DNA of 64,000 nucleotides from Gordonibacter sp. An230. Lineage in GTDB: Bacteria > Actinomycetota > Coriobacteriia > Coriobacteriales > Eggerthellaceae. The stretch lies in the NCBI RefSeq assembly GCF_002159915.1, contig NZ_NFJP01000014.1:1-64000 (forward strand), read 5' to 3'. Each line of letters begins with the position of its first letter. The first letter of the stretch is position 1. Position numbers and translations under genes: made by a program. This document shows, piece by piece, positions 33,366 through 43,318 of the stretch. The notes beneath the pieces were generated by a model that saw only the letters and a list, made by a program, of their open reading frames with translations, searched no databases and was not told the DNA's origin.

Positions 33366-33748
33366 AGGCTTCTCACCACCGTAAGCCTCACGTCGAACTC
33401 GTACACGAAGCGGCCTGACCCGTCGCGCTCCTTGAAGGCGGGCGCGGTCGTGTCCAGGCCGCAGATGCGCCAGCTGCCGTTCTCGGCGACCGGCTCCCAG
33501 CCGTAAGTGCGAATCCAGCGCTCGCAGGCCTGGGCATCCGCCTCGGCCTGGGCCTCAACGTCGCGCACGACGAGCACGGCGACCGTCACGGTCCCGCGCT
33601 CCTCGTCCTCCATCCGCGCCTCGCGCTCGAACTTTCCCTCGCGCACGACGATGGGCTCGGGGTCTTCCGCCGCCGACGGAACACTTGCGAAGTAGCTTGC
33701 GAAGTCGCCATCTAGCAGTGCCTTCGCGATAAGAAACGAAAGCTGCAA
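33362..33748 (-). CDS. Head-tail joining/tail terminator-type protein
   Basis: The protein has 128 aa. It is alpha/beta with a central acidic segment and FVYEFDVRLTVVRSL at the end, the profile of small minor capsid or tail terminator proteins that follow connectors. Its stop overlaps the next start. The assignment rests on order and size. Confidence 0.55.
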   Translation of the reverse strand: MQLSFLIAKALLDGDFASYFASVPSAAEDPEPIVVREGKFEREARMEDEERGTVTVAVLVVRDVEAQAEADAQACERWIRTYGWEPVAENGSWRICGLDTTAPAFKERDGSGRFVYEFDVRLTVVRSL

Positions 33749-33754
33749 GGAGAA

Positions 33755-34081
33755 TCACCTCACCTTGAGTTCCCAATGGTGCACGCGCCCGAACAGGTCG
33801 CAGCAGGCGTGCGACTCGGCCACGTACATCGAGCGGCCGCCGACGGCCACTCTCGATCCCGCCACCACCTCGAACGCGCCGATGGAGTTGACCGCGTCGA
33901 CGAAGACGGTCCCGCCGCCAGCATCCGCGCTCCTGTGATCGTCGTCCGAGACCCTCTGCGTCCGCTCGAAGCGTACGTTGCAGATGAGCTCGGGCTCGTC
34001 GTAGGTGCCGTCGGGTAGCGGCGCTCGCACGGTCATCGTGTCGGGCAGCGCCGATCTCGGTATCGGGCGGATCGACCTCAT
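33755..34081 (-). CDS. Minor capsid/head-closure protein
   Basis: The protein has 108 aa from ATG 34081, overlapping the preceding stop by one base. It begins MRSIRPIPRSALPDTMTVR and has a beta-rich middle (TVFVDAVNSIGAFEVVAGSR), as in stopper-type minor capsid proteins of Gram-positive siphophages. It is part of the connector cluster. Confidence 0.6.
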   Translation of the reverse strand: MRSIRPIPRSALPDTMTVRAPLPDGTYDEPELICNVRFERTQRVSDDDHRSADAGGGTVFVDAVNSIGAFEVVAGSRVAVGGRSMYVAESHACCDLFGRVHHWELKVR

Positions 34082-34419
34082 CAGCACACCCCCGTGAACG
34101 CCATGCCGGAGAGCCCGAGCTCGCGAAGCGCCGCTGCTGTCGCCAGCTCCTCGCCGGTCGTCTGCTGGCTCGCGTAGTTCTTCACGCTGAACTCGCCGAT
34201 CTGGAAGCCTCCGACCTCACCCGCGCCGTACTCGGCGAAGGCGTCGACTGCCGCGCACACGGCGCGCTTGAACACGTTGCAGGTGGTCGTCGCGCCTTTC
34301 GCGGCGCAGAGCCACTTCACGTGACTGTCAGCAATGGGCAGCGATGCCGCGAAGGCGGCCTCAGAGAGACCGCCCCCGTAGGTCTGCGAGTAGAACTCGT
34401 ATGTCACGGTGGACGCCAC
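34081..34419 (-). CDS. Head-tail connector (adaptor-type) protein
   Basis: The protein has 112 aa with a GTG start, almost entirely helical (GLSEAAFAASLPIADSHVKW, AVCAAVDAFAEYGAG). This composition and the place directly after the capsid gene match gp6-like adaptor proteins. Confidence 0.62.
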   Translation of the reverse strand: MASTVTYEFYSQTYGGGLSEAAFAASLPIADSHVKWLCAAKGATTTCNVFKRAVCAAVDAFAEYGAGEVGGFQIGEFSVKNYASQQTTGEELATAAALRELGLSGMAFTGVC

Positions 34420-34421
34420 GG

Positions 34422-35303
34422 CTACTCCGTGGAGGCCGAGACGTACACGCCGTCGAGCTTGTTGTCGAAGAGCTCCACGATGCCGTACTTGCGGTACTTC
34501 ATCATGTAGGAGTCCAGCGACTCGAGCTCGTCGGGCGAGAAGACGCGCGACGCCACGTGCTTGTCGAACTTGATGACGGCCGACTTCTCCACGACCATGA
34601 AGTTGATGTCCTTGCCGGTCGAGGCCTTGGCGTAGCCGAACTCGGTGTCGCCGGACTTCAGGTCGATTGCGGTGTAGAAGCGCACCTGCGGCACCTCGAT
34701 CACGCGGGCGAAGCGCTCGAGCACGCGGTTGCTCATGGTGGGGTTGGCATAGGAGAAGTCGTCCAGCACGCCCTTGAGCGTCGGCGTGATGAAGAGGTAG
34801 CGCGACCCCAGCGTCACCTGCTTCTCGTCCATGGCGCTTGTCACATCGCGAAGCGTCTGCAGGATGTCGGTGGCCGTGGCCTCCGAGAGGTCCTCCGGGG
34901 TCACGGTTACGCCCGTGTGCGATGCAATCTGCGAGAAGGTGAAGGCGTCGGCCTCCGGGGCCACCTGCGTGCGCTGGAGCTCGGCGCCGGCCTCCACGAA
35001 GCAGTCGTTCACGCCAGCCTCCTCGACGTCCATGACGTCGGCGAAAAGGCGGATGCCGCGGTCGTAGTTGAAGGTCTTGGTCTCGAACTCGTAGGTGATG
35101 GCGCCGGTCTTGTATCCCACGTTGCGCGTGTAGTCGCCGAGACCGGTGACGGAGATCTTCGGGATGAGGATCTCCTTGGCGTTGTGCCCGGCGCGGACCA
35201 TGCGGCGGCCGGAGTTGAGCACGCCCGAGACGGACGCCCTCTGGTACACCTCGTCGATCACCGAGGTGTAGTTGCGTGCGAATGCGATGTTGTTGCTAGG
35301 CAT
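34422..35303 (-). CDS. Major capsid protein
   Basis: The protein has 293 aa. An N-terminal helix contains YTSVIDEVYQRASVSGVL, followed by the sequence GRRMVRAGHNAKEILIPKIS, a long central region with SRYLFITPTLKGVLDDF, and a C-terminal stretch with FMVVEKSAVIKFDKHVASRV. This is the pattern of HK97-fold capsid proteins of low-complexity siphophages without a processed N-arm. It follows a scaffold gene and precedes the connectors. Confidence 0.85.
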   Translation of the reverse strand: MPSNNIAFARNYTSVIDEVYQRASVSGVLNSGRRMVRAGHNAKEILIPKISVTGLGDYTRNVGYKTGAITYEFETKTFNYDRGIRLFADVMDVEEAGVNDCFVEAGAELQRTQVAPEADAFTFSQIASHTGVTVTPEDLSEATATDILQTLRDVTSAMDEKQVTLGSRYLFITPTLKGVLDDFSYANPTMSNRVLERFARVIEVPQVRFYTAIDLKSGDTEFGYAKASTGKDINFMVVEKSAVIKFDKHVASRVFSPDELESLDSYMMKYRKYGIVELFDNKLDGVYVSASTE

Positions 35304-35306
35304 TGC

Positions 35307-35849
35307 TTAGCCCTCCTTCTTGGTGTCGTCATCGTCGGTGAGTCCCGCGATCTCGCGCCAGTGCTTGAGCGTCTTGCCCTCGTCGCTGGCCGCGCCCGCG
35401 TTGGGCAGCCCGGTCGCGCCGGAGCCGCCGGCGTTGCCGCCCTTGGCGTGCTTTCCGGTGGTCTCGAAGAGCCAGGGCTCGGCTTCCTTGAGCTTGTCCA
35501 CGTCGTTGCCGTGGTCGCCGAGAAGGGCCCGCGCAGCCTTCACGTTGCGCACGCCAGCGAGCTGCAGCTTGAAGTCGATGCGGTCGGACTCTCCCTGGGC
35601 CTTGAGCTCGGCGATCTCGCCGCGCAGCTGCTCTGCGGTCTCGGCGTTCTTCGCCGCCTCGGCCACCTGGGCCTCCAGGGATGCGATCTTCTCGTCGCGC
35701 TCGGCGATCTGCTTCTCGTAGTCGGGGGCGTTGCCGCCAGTCACTTCCTGCTGGCCCTGTTGTGTCTCCTGCTGCTCTTGGCCCTGCTGTTGCGACGTGT
35801 CCTGCGCACCCTGCGTGGCTTCCTGGCCGCCATTGGTCTCACCGTCCAT
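35307..35849 (-). CDS. Capsid scaffolding protein
   Basis: The protein has 180 aa. A Gln/Glu-rich N-terminus (about 10-40) and a long coiled coil (EKQIAERDEKIASLEAQVAE onwards, about 50-110) lead to a Gly-rich C-terminus. This is the DUF4355-like scaffold profile, and the gene lies directly upstream of the capsid gene. It should drive procapsid assembly. Confidence 0.8.
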   Translation of the reverse strand: MDGETNGGQEATQGAQDTSQQQGQEQQETQQGQQEVTGGNAPDYEKQIAERDEKIASLEAQVAEAAKNAETAEQLRGEIAELKAQGESDRIDFKLQLAGVRNVKAARALLGDHGNDVDKLKEAEPWLFETTGKHAKGGNAGGSGATGLPNAGAASDEGKTLKHWREIAGLTDDDDTKKEG

Positions 35850-35890
35850 GCTTTACCGCCTTTCGTTTCCTTGGGCGGCCAACAAGAAGG

Positions 35891-35930
35891 CAGCCCACCA
35901 ACCTGCGATGAGGTTAGTGGGCTGTCACAA
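35891..35930 (-). terminator. Terminator after the defence operon, with TTGTGAC site 3
   Basis: A 14-bp stem with one mismatch (35891-35904/35911-35924) is followed on the minus strand by CTTCTTGTT. It lies between the DUF262 gene's stop and the scaffold start. TTGTGAC (minus strand, 35924-35930) abuts it, 75 bp before the scaffold. Confidence 0.55.
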
Positions 35931-35977
35931 GGTAGATAGTAATTTGTGCGCCAGGGTCGTTTCGTGCTGGTTTACGT

Positions 35978-37675
35978 CTAGAGGCCCCAGCCTTTCACGA
36001 AGACTGCCATCAGGTCCTTTTGGCGCTGCTCGACGACTTCCGGAGTCCACTTGGCTTCATTAAGCACTTGGGTAGTTAATGCATAGGACGATGTGCCTTT
36101 ACGCCCCGTGAAGTACTTCGCCTTCTTCTTGTCAAAGTCGAAGTTCTGGGCCTCCGAGTTCTTATACCTAGTCAATGGGACGAGGTTCGCGATTTTGTTC
36201 AGCCAGGCGTTACGCTGCTCTACATCGGGCCAAATAACAGACCATTCGCTGCCGTCATGCACAGTCTGTGGCAGCACATGCTCAATCGTAAGAATTCGGG
36301 AGTCATAGGTGGCTGCTCCATCCGCAACAAAGCTGTCGAGACGGAGTATCACGTAATTTCTCTTGCGAGGTGTCTTCAGGTAAATGTCCCCGTTCAGAGC
36401 CGCCAGGAATTGGTTCCGCTCTTCATCAGTGAGGAGCACCGATTCCAGGCGCGGGTTTCCGTTTGTGCCGTGCTCGGGGTGCTCGTCCATTTCGTCGAGT
36501 ATCTGAACATACCGGTTGATGCGCTGGTTTATGTCCTTGGAAGTGACGTGCATGAAAGACGCGAGCCTTTCCAAAGCAATGAAGAACCACTGCACGTAAT
36601 CCGAGTCGCTTCTACGGTTGGCAAGGAACTTGAGGGCGACAGGAACCCAGTCCGAGTTATCAATGCGGTTAAGCCAGCCGAGCCGGTCGTTTACGACCTC
36701 CGAGCCGGTTGTCGCCGAATAGGCGCAGCCCTTCACATCCAGGTATGCTTCCGTGTAGGGCTCCAGCAGGTCGTCAATGAGGATTTCCGGCGTCATACCG
36801 TCTTGCTTCACCACGAACTCCGTGAATTCCTCGTTGAGCGATTTCTTGGCCTTCTTCTTCGCAAACACCATGCGGATGCACGAGAAGACATCATCGAACC
36901 CAGAGCGACCCGCCTGGACCTCGAGCTCCTCCCATTTCTCGGCATAACTAGTCCGCTTAGCCTCTGGTATTTCGGCAATCACATTGGCCTTGATAATGTC
37001 CATCGGAAGCAAGTCGAGCCCTCGGCTGTTCATAACGGCGAAGACACGATATGCGGATGACTGGCTAGGCGTCGACACTGCGACCATGTAGCATCGCGTC
37101 AACAGGAATGTGGCGAAGCTGAAGAGCCGGTCGTCATCGTCCCCGAATTCGTCGCCTATGTCCTTGACGAGCGACCGACAGTTTTCCTGAATGTTTATCT
37201 GAGCCTCATCTTCAAGCTGAGCTGGATCAAGCTCAAGCAGTTCATCGATCTCTAGACCCTGTATATACTTCGAGAAGAACGGCTGGTCGCGGTCCCTTAG
37301 GAATAGACGCGGTTGGTCCGCAATCCCGAGCAGAGCGTTGCCCTGGGCCTTGATGAACGTCATGCAGTCATCACGCCGCTTTCCCTGCAGCTTGTTAGCG
37401 ATAGACGCAAGAAGGATCGTGAGCGTCGTCAGGCGCTGCTGCCCGTCGATCACCTCGGCGCGGCGTTCGTCGTCTTTCTTGATAAGGACGGTGCTGCCCA
37501 GGAAGTAATTCTCCTCGTCCTCCTCTACGAAGAAGTCCCTAAGGTCGGTGAAAAGGACGTTCGTTTCCTCTGTCGTCCAGGCATAGGGGCGCTGATATTG
37601 AGGGATGTGGTATTCGAAGTCGTCGCTGAACACCTTTCCCAATGGATACTCGGCGCCTGTAATCATTTTGCTCAT
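35978..37675 (-). CDS. DUF262/DUF1524 (GmrSD-like) nuclease
   Basis: The protein has 565 aa. The N-terminal DUF262 domain carries YQRPYAW and IDGQQRLTTLTILLA (about 70-90), the ParB-like NTP-binding motif. The C-terminal DUF1524 domain carries TIEHVLPQT, an HNH-type nuclease motif. Fused proteins of this kind include GmrSD-type enzymes that cut modified phage DNA. It is the last gene of the operon, 15 bp after Res. It likely adds a second anti-phage activity to the modification system. Confidence 0.88.
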   Translation of the reverse strand: MSKMITGAEYPLGKVFSDDFEYHIPQYQRPYAWTTEETNVLFTDLRDFFVEEDEENYFLGSTVLIKKDDERRAEVIDGQQRLTTLTILLASIANKLQGKRRDDCMTFIKAQGNALLGIADQPRLFLRDRDQPFFSKYIQGLEIDELLELDPAQLEDEAQINIQENCRSLVKDIGDEFGDDDDRLFSFATFLLTRCYMVAVSTPSQSSAYRVFAVMNSRGLDLLPMDIIKANVIAEIPEAKRTSYAEKWEELEVQAGRSGFDDVFSCIRMVFAKKKAKKSLNEEFTEFVVKQDGMTPEILIDDLLEPYTEAYLDVKGCAYSATTGSEVVNDRLGWLNRIDNSDWVPVALKFLANRRSDSDYVQWFFIALERLASFMHVTSKDINQRINRYVQILDEMDEHPEHGTNGNPRLESVLLTDEERNQFLAALNGDIYLKTPRKRNYVILRLDSFVADGAATYDSRILTIEHVLPQTVHDGSEWSVIWPDVEQRNAWLNKIANLVPLTRYKNSEAQNFDFDKKKAKYFTGRKGTSSYALTTQVLNEAKWTPEVVEQRQKDLMAVFVKGWGL

Positions 37676-37690
37676 AGTAGTCTCCCGGCC

Positions 37691-40600
37691 CTATACGCTC
37701 ACCGTGTGGTACGTAGTCCGCACGTCATATTCCACATCCACCTGCAGTGCCGCGAAGTGCCGCCTAGCGCACCGGATCTTTGTCCTTTCGGCGTCGCTCA
37801 CGCGAATGTTGTTGTTTCCGCCGCCCTTGGTCTCCACAACGAAGTACACGCGCCGCTCGCCATCCTCCTCGACAACGTAGGCCCAGTCGGGGTTGTAGCT
37901 GCCCAGCGGCGTGTCGATCTTGAACTTGTTCGGTAGCTTGGCGAAGACGCGCACCTCCTCGGCTAGGTCGAGCTCCACGGCGAAGGGCTGCTCCACGGTC
38001 GAGGAGTCGTACACGACATAGCTGTACAGGCTCTTGCCGCTGCTCGGCATCCATGCGTTCTGGCCCAGGTAGGCCTTCAGCTCGCCGGGGTCCAGGTCCT
38101 CCATCGTGTACCAGTCCTCGTCTGGCAGCTTTGTGTACTTAATGCCCTCGGCGATGGCTTCGCCCTTGGCCTTCTCTATCTTCTGCGCCACCTGCGCAAG
38201 GAACGTTGCAGGGTCGACCTCGAACTCGTCGTAGCGCCCGCACTCCTCGAGGATGCGCTTGAGCGTTGCGCGGGTGAGCCCTACGGCGTCCTGCAGCTCG
38301 GCGATGGGGTCAGGCAGGTCGTACACGCGCGCTCCGCCCGTCTTCACGAACGAGGTGCCAGTCGCCTGCGCGTCCACGCCGCCGTCGCCAACGATCAGGT
38401 CGGCGCGCGTCGAGAGCACCTCGAGCGGCTTCACCTTCGGCATGCCCTGGATGCCCGCCACGGCGTCGGCGATCAATCTCTCGCTGTCCACGTCCACTTC
38501 GAAGCGCGTGCGCTGGCGAATGCGCTCCCACAGCTCCTGGAAGGCGGGGTCGGCCGTCACGTCCTTGCACAGCTCGACCTCGACCTCCTTGGCCTTGTCC
38601 CTGATCTGGAGCTTCTGGGCCTTGTGCAGGATGATGGCCTCGACCTGCGATTGTGCAGATTCCAGCCCTGCGGGCATCTCCACGCAGCCCTTCTCTGCGG
38701 CCTCCTTGAGCTCGGGTGTGATGTTGCCCTTCTTGTCGACGAGCCCTTTTGCGGCAAAGCTCTGGTACACCTCGGCGCTCTGCTCGAAGCCCAGCTTCAC
38801 CTCCTGGCCGTCAGGCAGCTCTATGGTCACCTTCGTGAACGACTCGGGCGTCAGCACGCCGAAGCGCAGGCCGTCCTTCTCGAACTCGGTCTGCAGCCCG
38901 CTCGCGAAGGCGTCGTAACTCTCGTTGGCGATGACGGTGAGCACGTTGGCGTCCTCGTCGTAGCAACGCTCGCCGCTCTGGTCAACGCACAGGCGAAGCC
39001 CACGCCCGACTTTCTGTCGCTTGGTCATGGTGTCTTTGGTCTCAACCAGCGTGCAGATCTGGAACACGTTCGGGTTGTCCCAGCCCTCCTTGAGCGCCGA
39101 GTGCGACCAGATGAACTGGATGCGCTTCTTGGCCCGTGTCTCCTCGTCGTCACCGTCTGAGGGGAAGGAGATCAGCGTCTCCTTCTCGCGCATGATGGTC
39201 TCGAAGGTCGATATGTCGGCTGCCGTGCTTGCGGTCGCGCTCGTGTTCTTGATGCGGCCCTTGCCGTCCTGGGCGAAGTAGCCAGAGTGCACGGCCGCGG
39301 CGTCGGTGTCGAGCGTAAGCCCGGCGGCGGCGTACTTCTTCTGCCAGCGCGGGCTCGCCACGGCATCGGCGTACTCCTGCTCGAACATCTCGGCGTACTC
39401 GCCGTTTCTCACCGGGTCGTACAGGCGGTACTTCTCAACCTTGTCGATGAAGAAGAGGCTCAAGACCTTGATGCCCCTGGGCGCGAGCTCCAGTTGCCGC
39501 TGCAGATGGTCCTCGATTGTGCGGCGGATCTGGGCGCGCTTCACGGCCTCGTCGGCCACGTCGCCCACAGCCTGGCCCTTCTCCAGCCACTCGCCGTTGG
39601 TGAACTCTATCCATTCGTCGCCGTCGGCGGCCGATATGTTGCTCACGATCCATCCGGCCTCGTAGTCGGTGTTCTCGCCGCTCTTGTCAAAGAGCGAGTC
39701 GTGCGTCCTTACGGTCACGGCCTTGCGCTTCTGACTGCCGTCCTTCTGCCTCACGTCGATGGTCAGTCGCGCCGTTATGGACCCGGGCGTCTTGCCCATG
39801 CGCGTGGAGTCCAGCCTCACGTACGCGCCGTTCAGGTCCGCCTGTGCGAGCACCGAGTCTACGCAGATGCCTTTCACGAGACCCTGCTGAAAGGCGTCAA
39901 CAGGTGTTAGGCGGTAGACCTTGTTGTAGCCCTCCTTGTGTGTGGCGGAGTAGCGCAGCACGAAGAGCGGGTTCAGGCTGCGGATGGCTGCCTTTGCCTT
40001 GGCGGTGTTGTCAACGCTCTGCGGCTCGTCGATGATGACGATGGGGTTGCAGGCGGCCACAACCTCGCGAGGCGATCGGCCACCGATAAGCCGCTCGCTC
40101 GGCCGGTGGAAAAGCGAGCTCGACTCGGCGTTGCCGTCGTTCGAGTAGTCGCGGTTGAACGCCTGAATGTTGATGATCATCACCTGGATGGAGCTGCTGG
40201 TGGCGAAGTTGCCCACTGGCCCCATGTCCTTGCTGTCGTAGACGAACACGTCTATCGGCGCGTTGTCGTAGAGCGTGGCGAAGTGCTTCTTAGTGCTTTG
40301 GAAGCTCTTGAGCACGCCCTCGCGGATGGCTACGCTCGGCACCACGATGAGAAACTTGGCGATGCCGTACCTCTTGTTCAGCTCGAAGATGGTGCGCGTG
40401 TACACGTAGGTCTTGCCGGTGCCCGTCTCCATCTCGATGGTGAAGTCTCGTAGCTTGCCGTCGGTGAGCACGTTCGTCGCAGGGAGGCTGTTCTCTTCTT
40501 GGATGTCGTGCAGGTTCTCAAGCAGCTGGTTGGCCGAGAGACGCAGCCCGTTGGCGTGTCCCACGGAAAGCACTTGGCCCTCCATCAGCGTGCCGGCGGC

Positions 40601-40723
40601 GCCAACCTCGGCTGTGAATTCGCTACGCAGGAACTCCTGCCCGCGGAACAGGTCGGTGATGGCCTCAACGGCCTCCACCTGGTGCTTTTGGTCGGCGGAG
40701 TACTTGAGCTCTAGGGTCGCCAT
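37691..40723 (-). CDS. res: Type III restriction endonuclease (Res) subunit
   Basis: The protein has 1010 aa. The N-terminal half is an SF2 translocase: METGTGKTYVYTRT is the Walker A region (about 117-130), IIDEPQS the motif II variant, LRYSATHK motif III and GRGLRLCVD near motif VI. The C-terminus (about 960-990) carries NPDWAYV and FVVETKGG, the PD-(D/E)xK nuclease. It starts 2 bases after the Mod stop, so the two are co-translated. With Mod it would translocate and cut unmethylated DNA. Confidence 0.92.
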   Translation of the reverse strand: MATLELKYSADQKHQVEAVEAITDLFRGQEFLRSEFTAEVGAAGTLMEGQVLSVGHANGLRLSANQLLENLHDIQEENSLPATNVLTDGKLRDFTIEMETGTGKTYVYTRTIFELNKRYGIAKFLIVVPSVAIREGVLKSFQSTKKHFATLYDNAPIDVFVYDSKDMGPVGNFATSSSIQVMIINIQAFNRDYSNDGNAESSSLFHRPSERLIGGRSPREVVAACNPIVIIDEPQSVDNTAKAKAAIRSLNPLFVLRYSATHKEGYNKVYRLTPVDAFQQGLVKGICVDSVLAQADLNGAYVRLDSTRMGKTPGSITARLTIDVRQKDGSQKRKAVTVRTHDSLFDKSGENTDYEAGWIVSNISAADGDEWIEFTNGEWLEKGQAVGDVADEAVKRAQIRRTIEDHLQRQLELAPRGIKVLSLFFIDKVEKYRLYDPVRNGEYAEMFEQEYADAVASPRWQKKYAAAGLTLDTDAAAVHSGYFAQDGKGRIKNTSATASTAADISTFETIMREKETLISFPSDGDDEETRAKKRIQFIWSHSALKEGWDNPNVFQICTLVETKDTMTKRQKVGRGLRLCVDQSGERCYDEDANVLTVIANESYDAFASGLQTEFEKDGLRFGVLTPESFTKVTIELPDGQEVKLGFEQSAEVYQSFAAKGLVDKKGNITPELKEAAEKGCVEMPAGLESAQSQVEAIILHKAQKLQIRDKAKEVEVELCKDVTADPAFQELWERIRQRTRFEVDVDSERLIADAVAGIQGMPKVKPLEVLSTRADLIVGDGGVDAQATGTSFVKTGGARVYDLPDPIAELQDAVGLTRATLKRILEECGRYDEFEVDPATFLAQVAQKIEKAKGEAIAEGIKYTKLPDEDWYTMEDLDPGELKAYLGQNAWMPSSGKSLYSYVVYDSSTVEQPFAVELDLAEEVRVFAKLPNKFKIDTPLGSYNPDWAYVVEEDGERRVYFVVETKGGGNNNIRVSDAERTKIRCARRHFAALQVDVEYDVRTTYHTVSV

Positions 40724-40725
40724 GG

Positions 40726-42555
40726 CTACACCGTCCTCAGCTCGACCTCGCGGCCAGTCTTCTCCTCCACGCGCTTGAACGCCTGCACGGCGTTGAGCTT
40801 GGTGGTGTCGTCGAGGATACGGTCGAGCATAAGCACGCGCCTTGGCTCCATGTCGGCTATTGCGTCAAGCACTTGCATGTTCAGGCCATCGGCCAAGCAG
40901 CAGACGAGCTCGCCATAGGCGACGGAGTAGCAGGGGTAGCCCGCCGCCTCCACCTTCTCGATGGGGAGGGTGAGCTCGAGGCCCCACTTGAGCATCATCT
41001 CGAAGATGATGTCCTCGTCGCTGCGGTCGGGCTTCACCACGTCGAGCAGCAGCTCTCCGGGTTTCGGGCGCTCGATGCCGCTTTCGTCTAGCTTGAGTAC
41101 GCGGAAGCCGGTGTCTACCTCTCTTTCCGAAGTACCGTCAATAGGCAATTGGAGATTATCTGTCCTGCGTGCTGATATTTGCTCCCCAGCTCGTTTAATC
41201 CGCTCCCTACACATGTCGAATATGCTGTTGAATGCGTTGTTGCCATCACCGACTGGTTCGGGTATTTGGACAGAGATACAGCTAACACAAAATTGCGATT
41301 CGGTATTGAATTTCATAACCGCATCGGCAGTCGCTCCTGATCCAGCAAAGAAATCCATGACTATGCAATCGCGGTCGACAACAAGCTCAAGCAGATACTT
41401 CATAAGAGCCGTTGGCTTTGGGGTGCTGAAAAGGTCTGCAACGGGTAGTTCGGGGAACAGTGCTTTTAGTTCATATTTGGCTGCACGCGTATGTCCTGTT
41501 TTATTCAGGTCAATCAACAATGTCGATGGCGGTAGTCCTTTCATATCCGCCAAATAACGCCTCTTTATTACGCGGGTTTCGTCAGGCGAAAAACGTAGCT
41601 CACCCGTTTTGAACATTTCGTCCATGCGCTCGCGTGACCAACGCCACCCGTTTGCTGGATGCTTAATCACATTGCCGCTGGGTGTAGTGATGTCAAATTG
41701 AAGATTAGGACGTACTCCAGGATTGCTTACATCACCGCCGTCATAATATGGGCCCCTCGGGTCGTTATCGGGATTCTTGTAGTGCTTTCTTTTCTCGGGG
41801 TCATTAAGGAAGTTTGGCCTCCAGCCTGGTGTGCGGCAGTATACAAGCACATCGTTGAAATCTTCAGAAAAAGAGAGAGCATTGTTGTTGCTGCTATCGC
41901 TAGATCGCCATGCAAGATGAGCTGCAAAGCAGTTTTCTCCAAAGATTTCGTCGCAGAGCTTCTTTAGGTTCGCAAACTCAACATGGTCAATGGTTATCAG
42001 TATTACGCCATCTTCTGACAGGAGTTCTCGAGCAAGTCGAAGCCTCGGATATAAGAGCGAGCACCAGTTTGCATGAAAGCGCCCGCTGGTATCAGCGTTT
42101 GATTGTTTCCCTAGATTCAGCTGTTCACGGTAATGTTCAATTGTGTCGCCAAAGCTGTCTGGATATATGAAATCCGTACCAGTATTATATGGGGGATCAA
42201 TAAATATACACTTAATGCGGCCATGGTATGAATGCTGTAGAAGTTTAAGAACTTCTAGATTGTCGCCTTCAATGCAGAGATTCTCGGTCTCATCCCAATC
42301 CACGCTTTCTTCAGGACAGGGACGCAGCGTTGCCATGCTAGGGGTCTGACTCTGGCGGATGGCATCGGTCTTGCCGGGCCAGGTGAAAGCGTACCGCTCG
42401 TTGCCTTCGTCAACTTCGTCGCCCAATACCAGGCGCAGCTTGTCGAAGTCTATGCCACCTTCGGTGGCGACCTCGGGCAGCAGCTGTTTCAGCTGTTCGA
42501 TGCGTTCTGCCACCAGGTTGGCAGATGCAAGGTTCATCTTCTCGAACTCAGCCAT
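40726..42555 (-). CDS. mod: Type III-like DNA adenine methyltransferase (Mod)
   Basis: The protein has 609 aa. Motif IV is FIDPPYNTGTDF (about 137-148) and motif I is DFFAGSGATADAV (about 400-412), the order of beta-class N6-adenine or N4-cytosine enzymes. Flanking regions include target recognition and a C-terminal domain seen in Mod subunits. It overlaps the DUF4391 gene by 8 bases. It would mark self DNA and supply specificity to Res. Confidence 0.92.
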   Translation of the reverse strand: MAEFEKMNLASANLVAERIEQLKQLLPEVATEGGIDFDKLRLVLGDEVDEGNERYAFTWPGKTDAIRQSQTPSMATLRPCPEESVDWDETENLCIEGDNLEVLKLLQHSYHGRIKCIFIDPPYNTGTDFIYPDSFGDTIEHYREQLNLGKQSNADTSGRFHANWCSLLYPRLRLARELLSEDGVILITIDHVEFANLKKLCDEIFGENCFAAHLAWRSSDSSNNNALSFSEDFNDVLVYCRTPGWRPNFLNDPEKRKHYKNPDNDPRGPYYDGGDVSNPGVRPNLQFDITTPSGNVIKHPANGWRWSRERMDEMFKTGELRFSPDETRVIKRRYLADMKGLPPSTLLIDLNKTGHTRAAKYELKALFPELPVADLFSTPKPTALMKYLLELVVDRDCIVMDFFAGSGATADAVMKFNTESQFCVSCISVQIPEPVGDGNNAFNSIFDMCRERIKRAGEQISARRTDNLQLPIDGTSEREVDTGFRVLKLDESGIERPKPGELLLDVVKPDRSDEDIIFEMMLKWGLELTLPIEKVEAAGYPCYSVAYGELVCCLADGLNMQVLDAIADMEPRRVLMLDRILDDTTKLNAVQAFKRVEEKTGREVELRTV

Positions 42556-43318
42556 TGCATAGCTCCTTTATCTCGTTGAGAATCGCGTCCTGCTGGTTCT
42601 CGGCCTTTCTTATGCGTATCCGAAGCTTGGCGGATTCATTCAGGGTCACGTCGGGCGCTCGCTTCTGTTCGTAGAGTTGACGCACCTCACTTCGCACCAC
42701 ATCGTAACGGTTCACTAGGACAAGAATTCGTTCATGGTCTCCGGCGCGTGCTTGGGGATAGAAGCCCAGTGCGTCGATAGCGCGGGAGAGCATCACGTCG
42801 CTTGCCATAGCGCTCAGGTATTCGTAGAGGTCGCCCTGCGGCAGCATCGGATAGGCGATTGCGTCCAGGAAGGGTTGCCACTCGGGCGCCCGCGGGTCGA
42901 AGAGCCCGGTCGACTCAATGGCCTCCATCACGGTGGCGCCGCGCTCAGCATAGCTCTTGCGGGTGAGCGAGACGGACACGCACGTCTTGTCGCCCACGTC
43001 CTGCATGATCACGGTCGGGTTCGGGAAGCACTTGTGCACGAGGTGTGCCACCTCGGCCACAGCCTGTGACGTCCCCGCCATCTCGCAGCGCAGGTATATG
43101 ACGCTTTGGATGTCTCGCTCGTCGTCAACGCGCGGCAGCATCCTCGTCGTCGCCTTGGTTGCCGTTGCGAAGTGCTCGAGCCTCCTAATCTTGTCGAGCG
43201 TCTTCTGCTCGTGCTTGGTGAGCGCGGCTTGAGCTACGAGCATCGTCTTGGGCACGCGCTTGTTTCCGGCCAGCGCCGTCTCGGGCAGCTGGAATATGTC
43301 GTTCCACCGCGTGCTCAT
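42548..43318 (-). CDS. DUF4391-type protein of the defence operon
   Basis: The protein has 256 aa from ATG 43318, which overlaps the helicase stop as ATGA. It begins MSTRWNDIFQLPETALAGNK and has IQSVIYLRCEMAGTSQAV and a C-terminal coiled-coil segment. This matches the DUF4391 family as I know it, a protein regularly found between an SNF2-type helicase and a Mod gene. Its function is not established. The tight overlaps on both sides imply it works with the complex. Confidence 0.75.
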   Translation of the reverse strand: MSTRWNDIFQLPETALAGNKRVPKTMLVAQAALTKHEQKTLDKIRRLEHFATATKATTRMLPRVDDERDIQSVIYLRCEMAGTSQAVAEVAHLVHKCFPNPTVIMQDVGDKTCVSVSLTRKSYAERGATVMEAIESTGLFDPRAPEWQPFLDAIAYPMLPQGDLYEYLSAMASDVMLSRAIDALGFYPQARAGDHERILVLVNRYDVVRSEVRQLYEQKRAPDVTLNESAKLRIRIRKAENQQDAILNEIKELCNG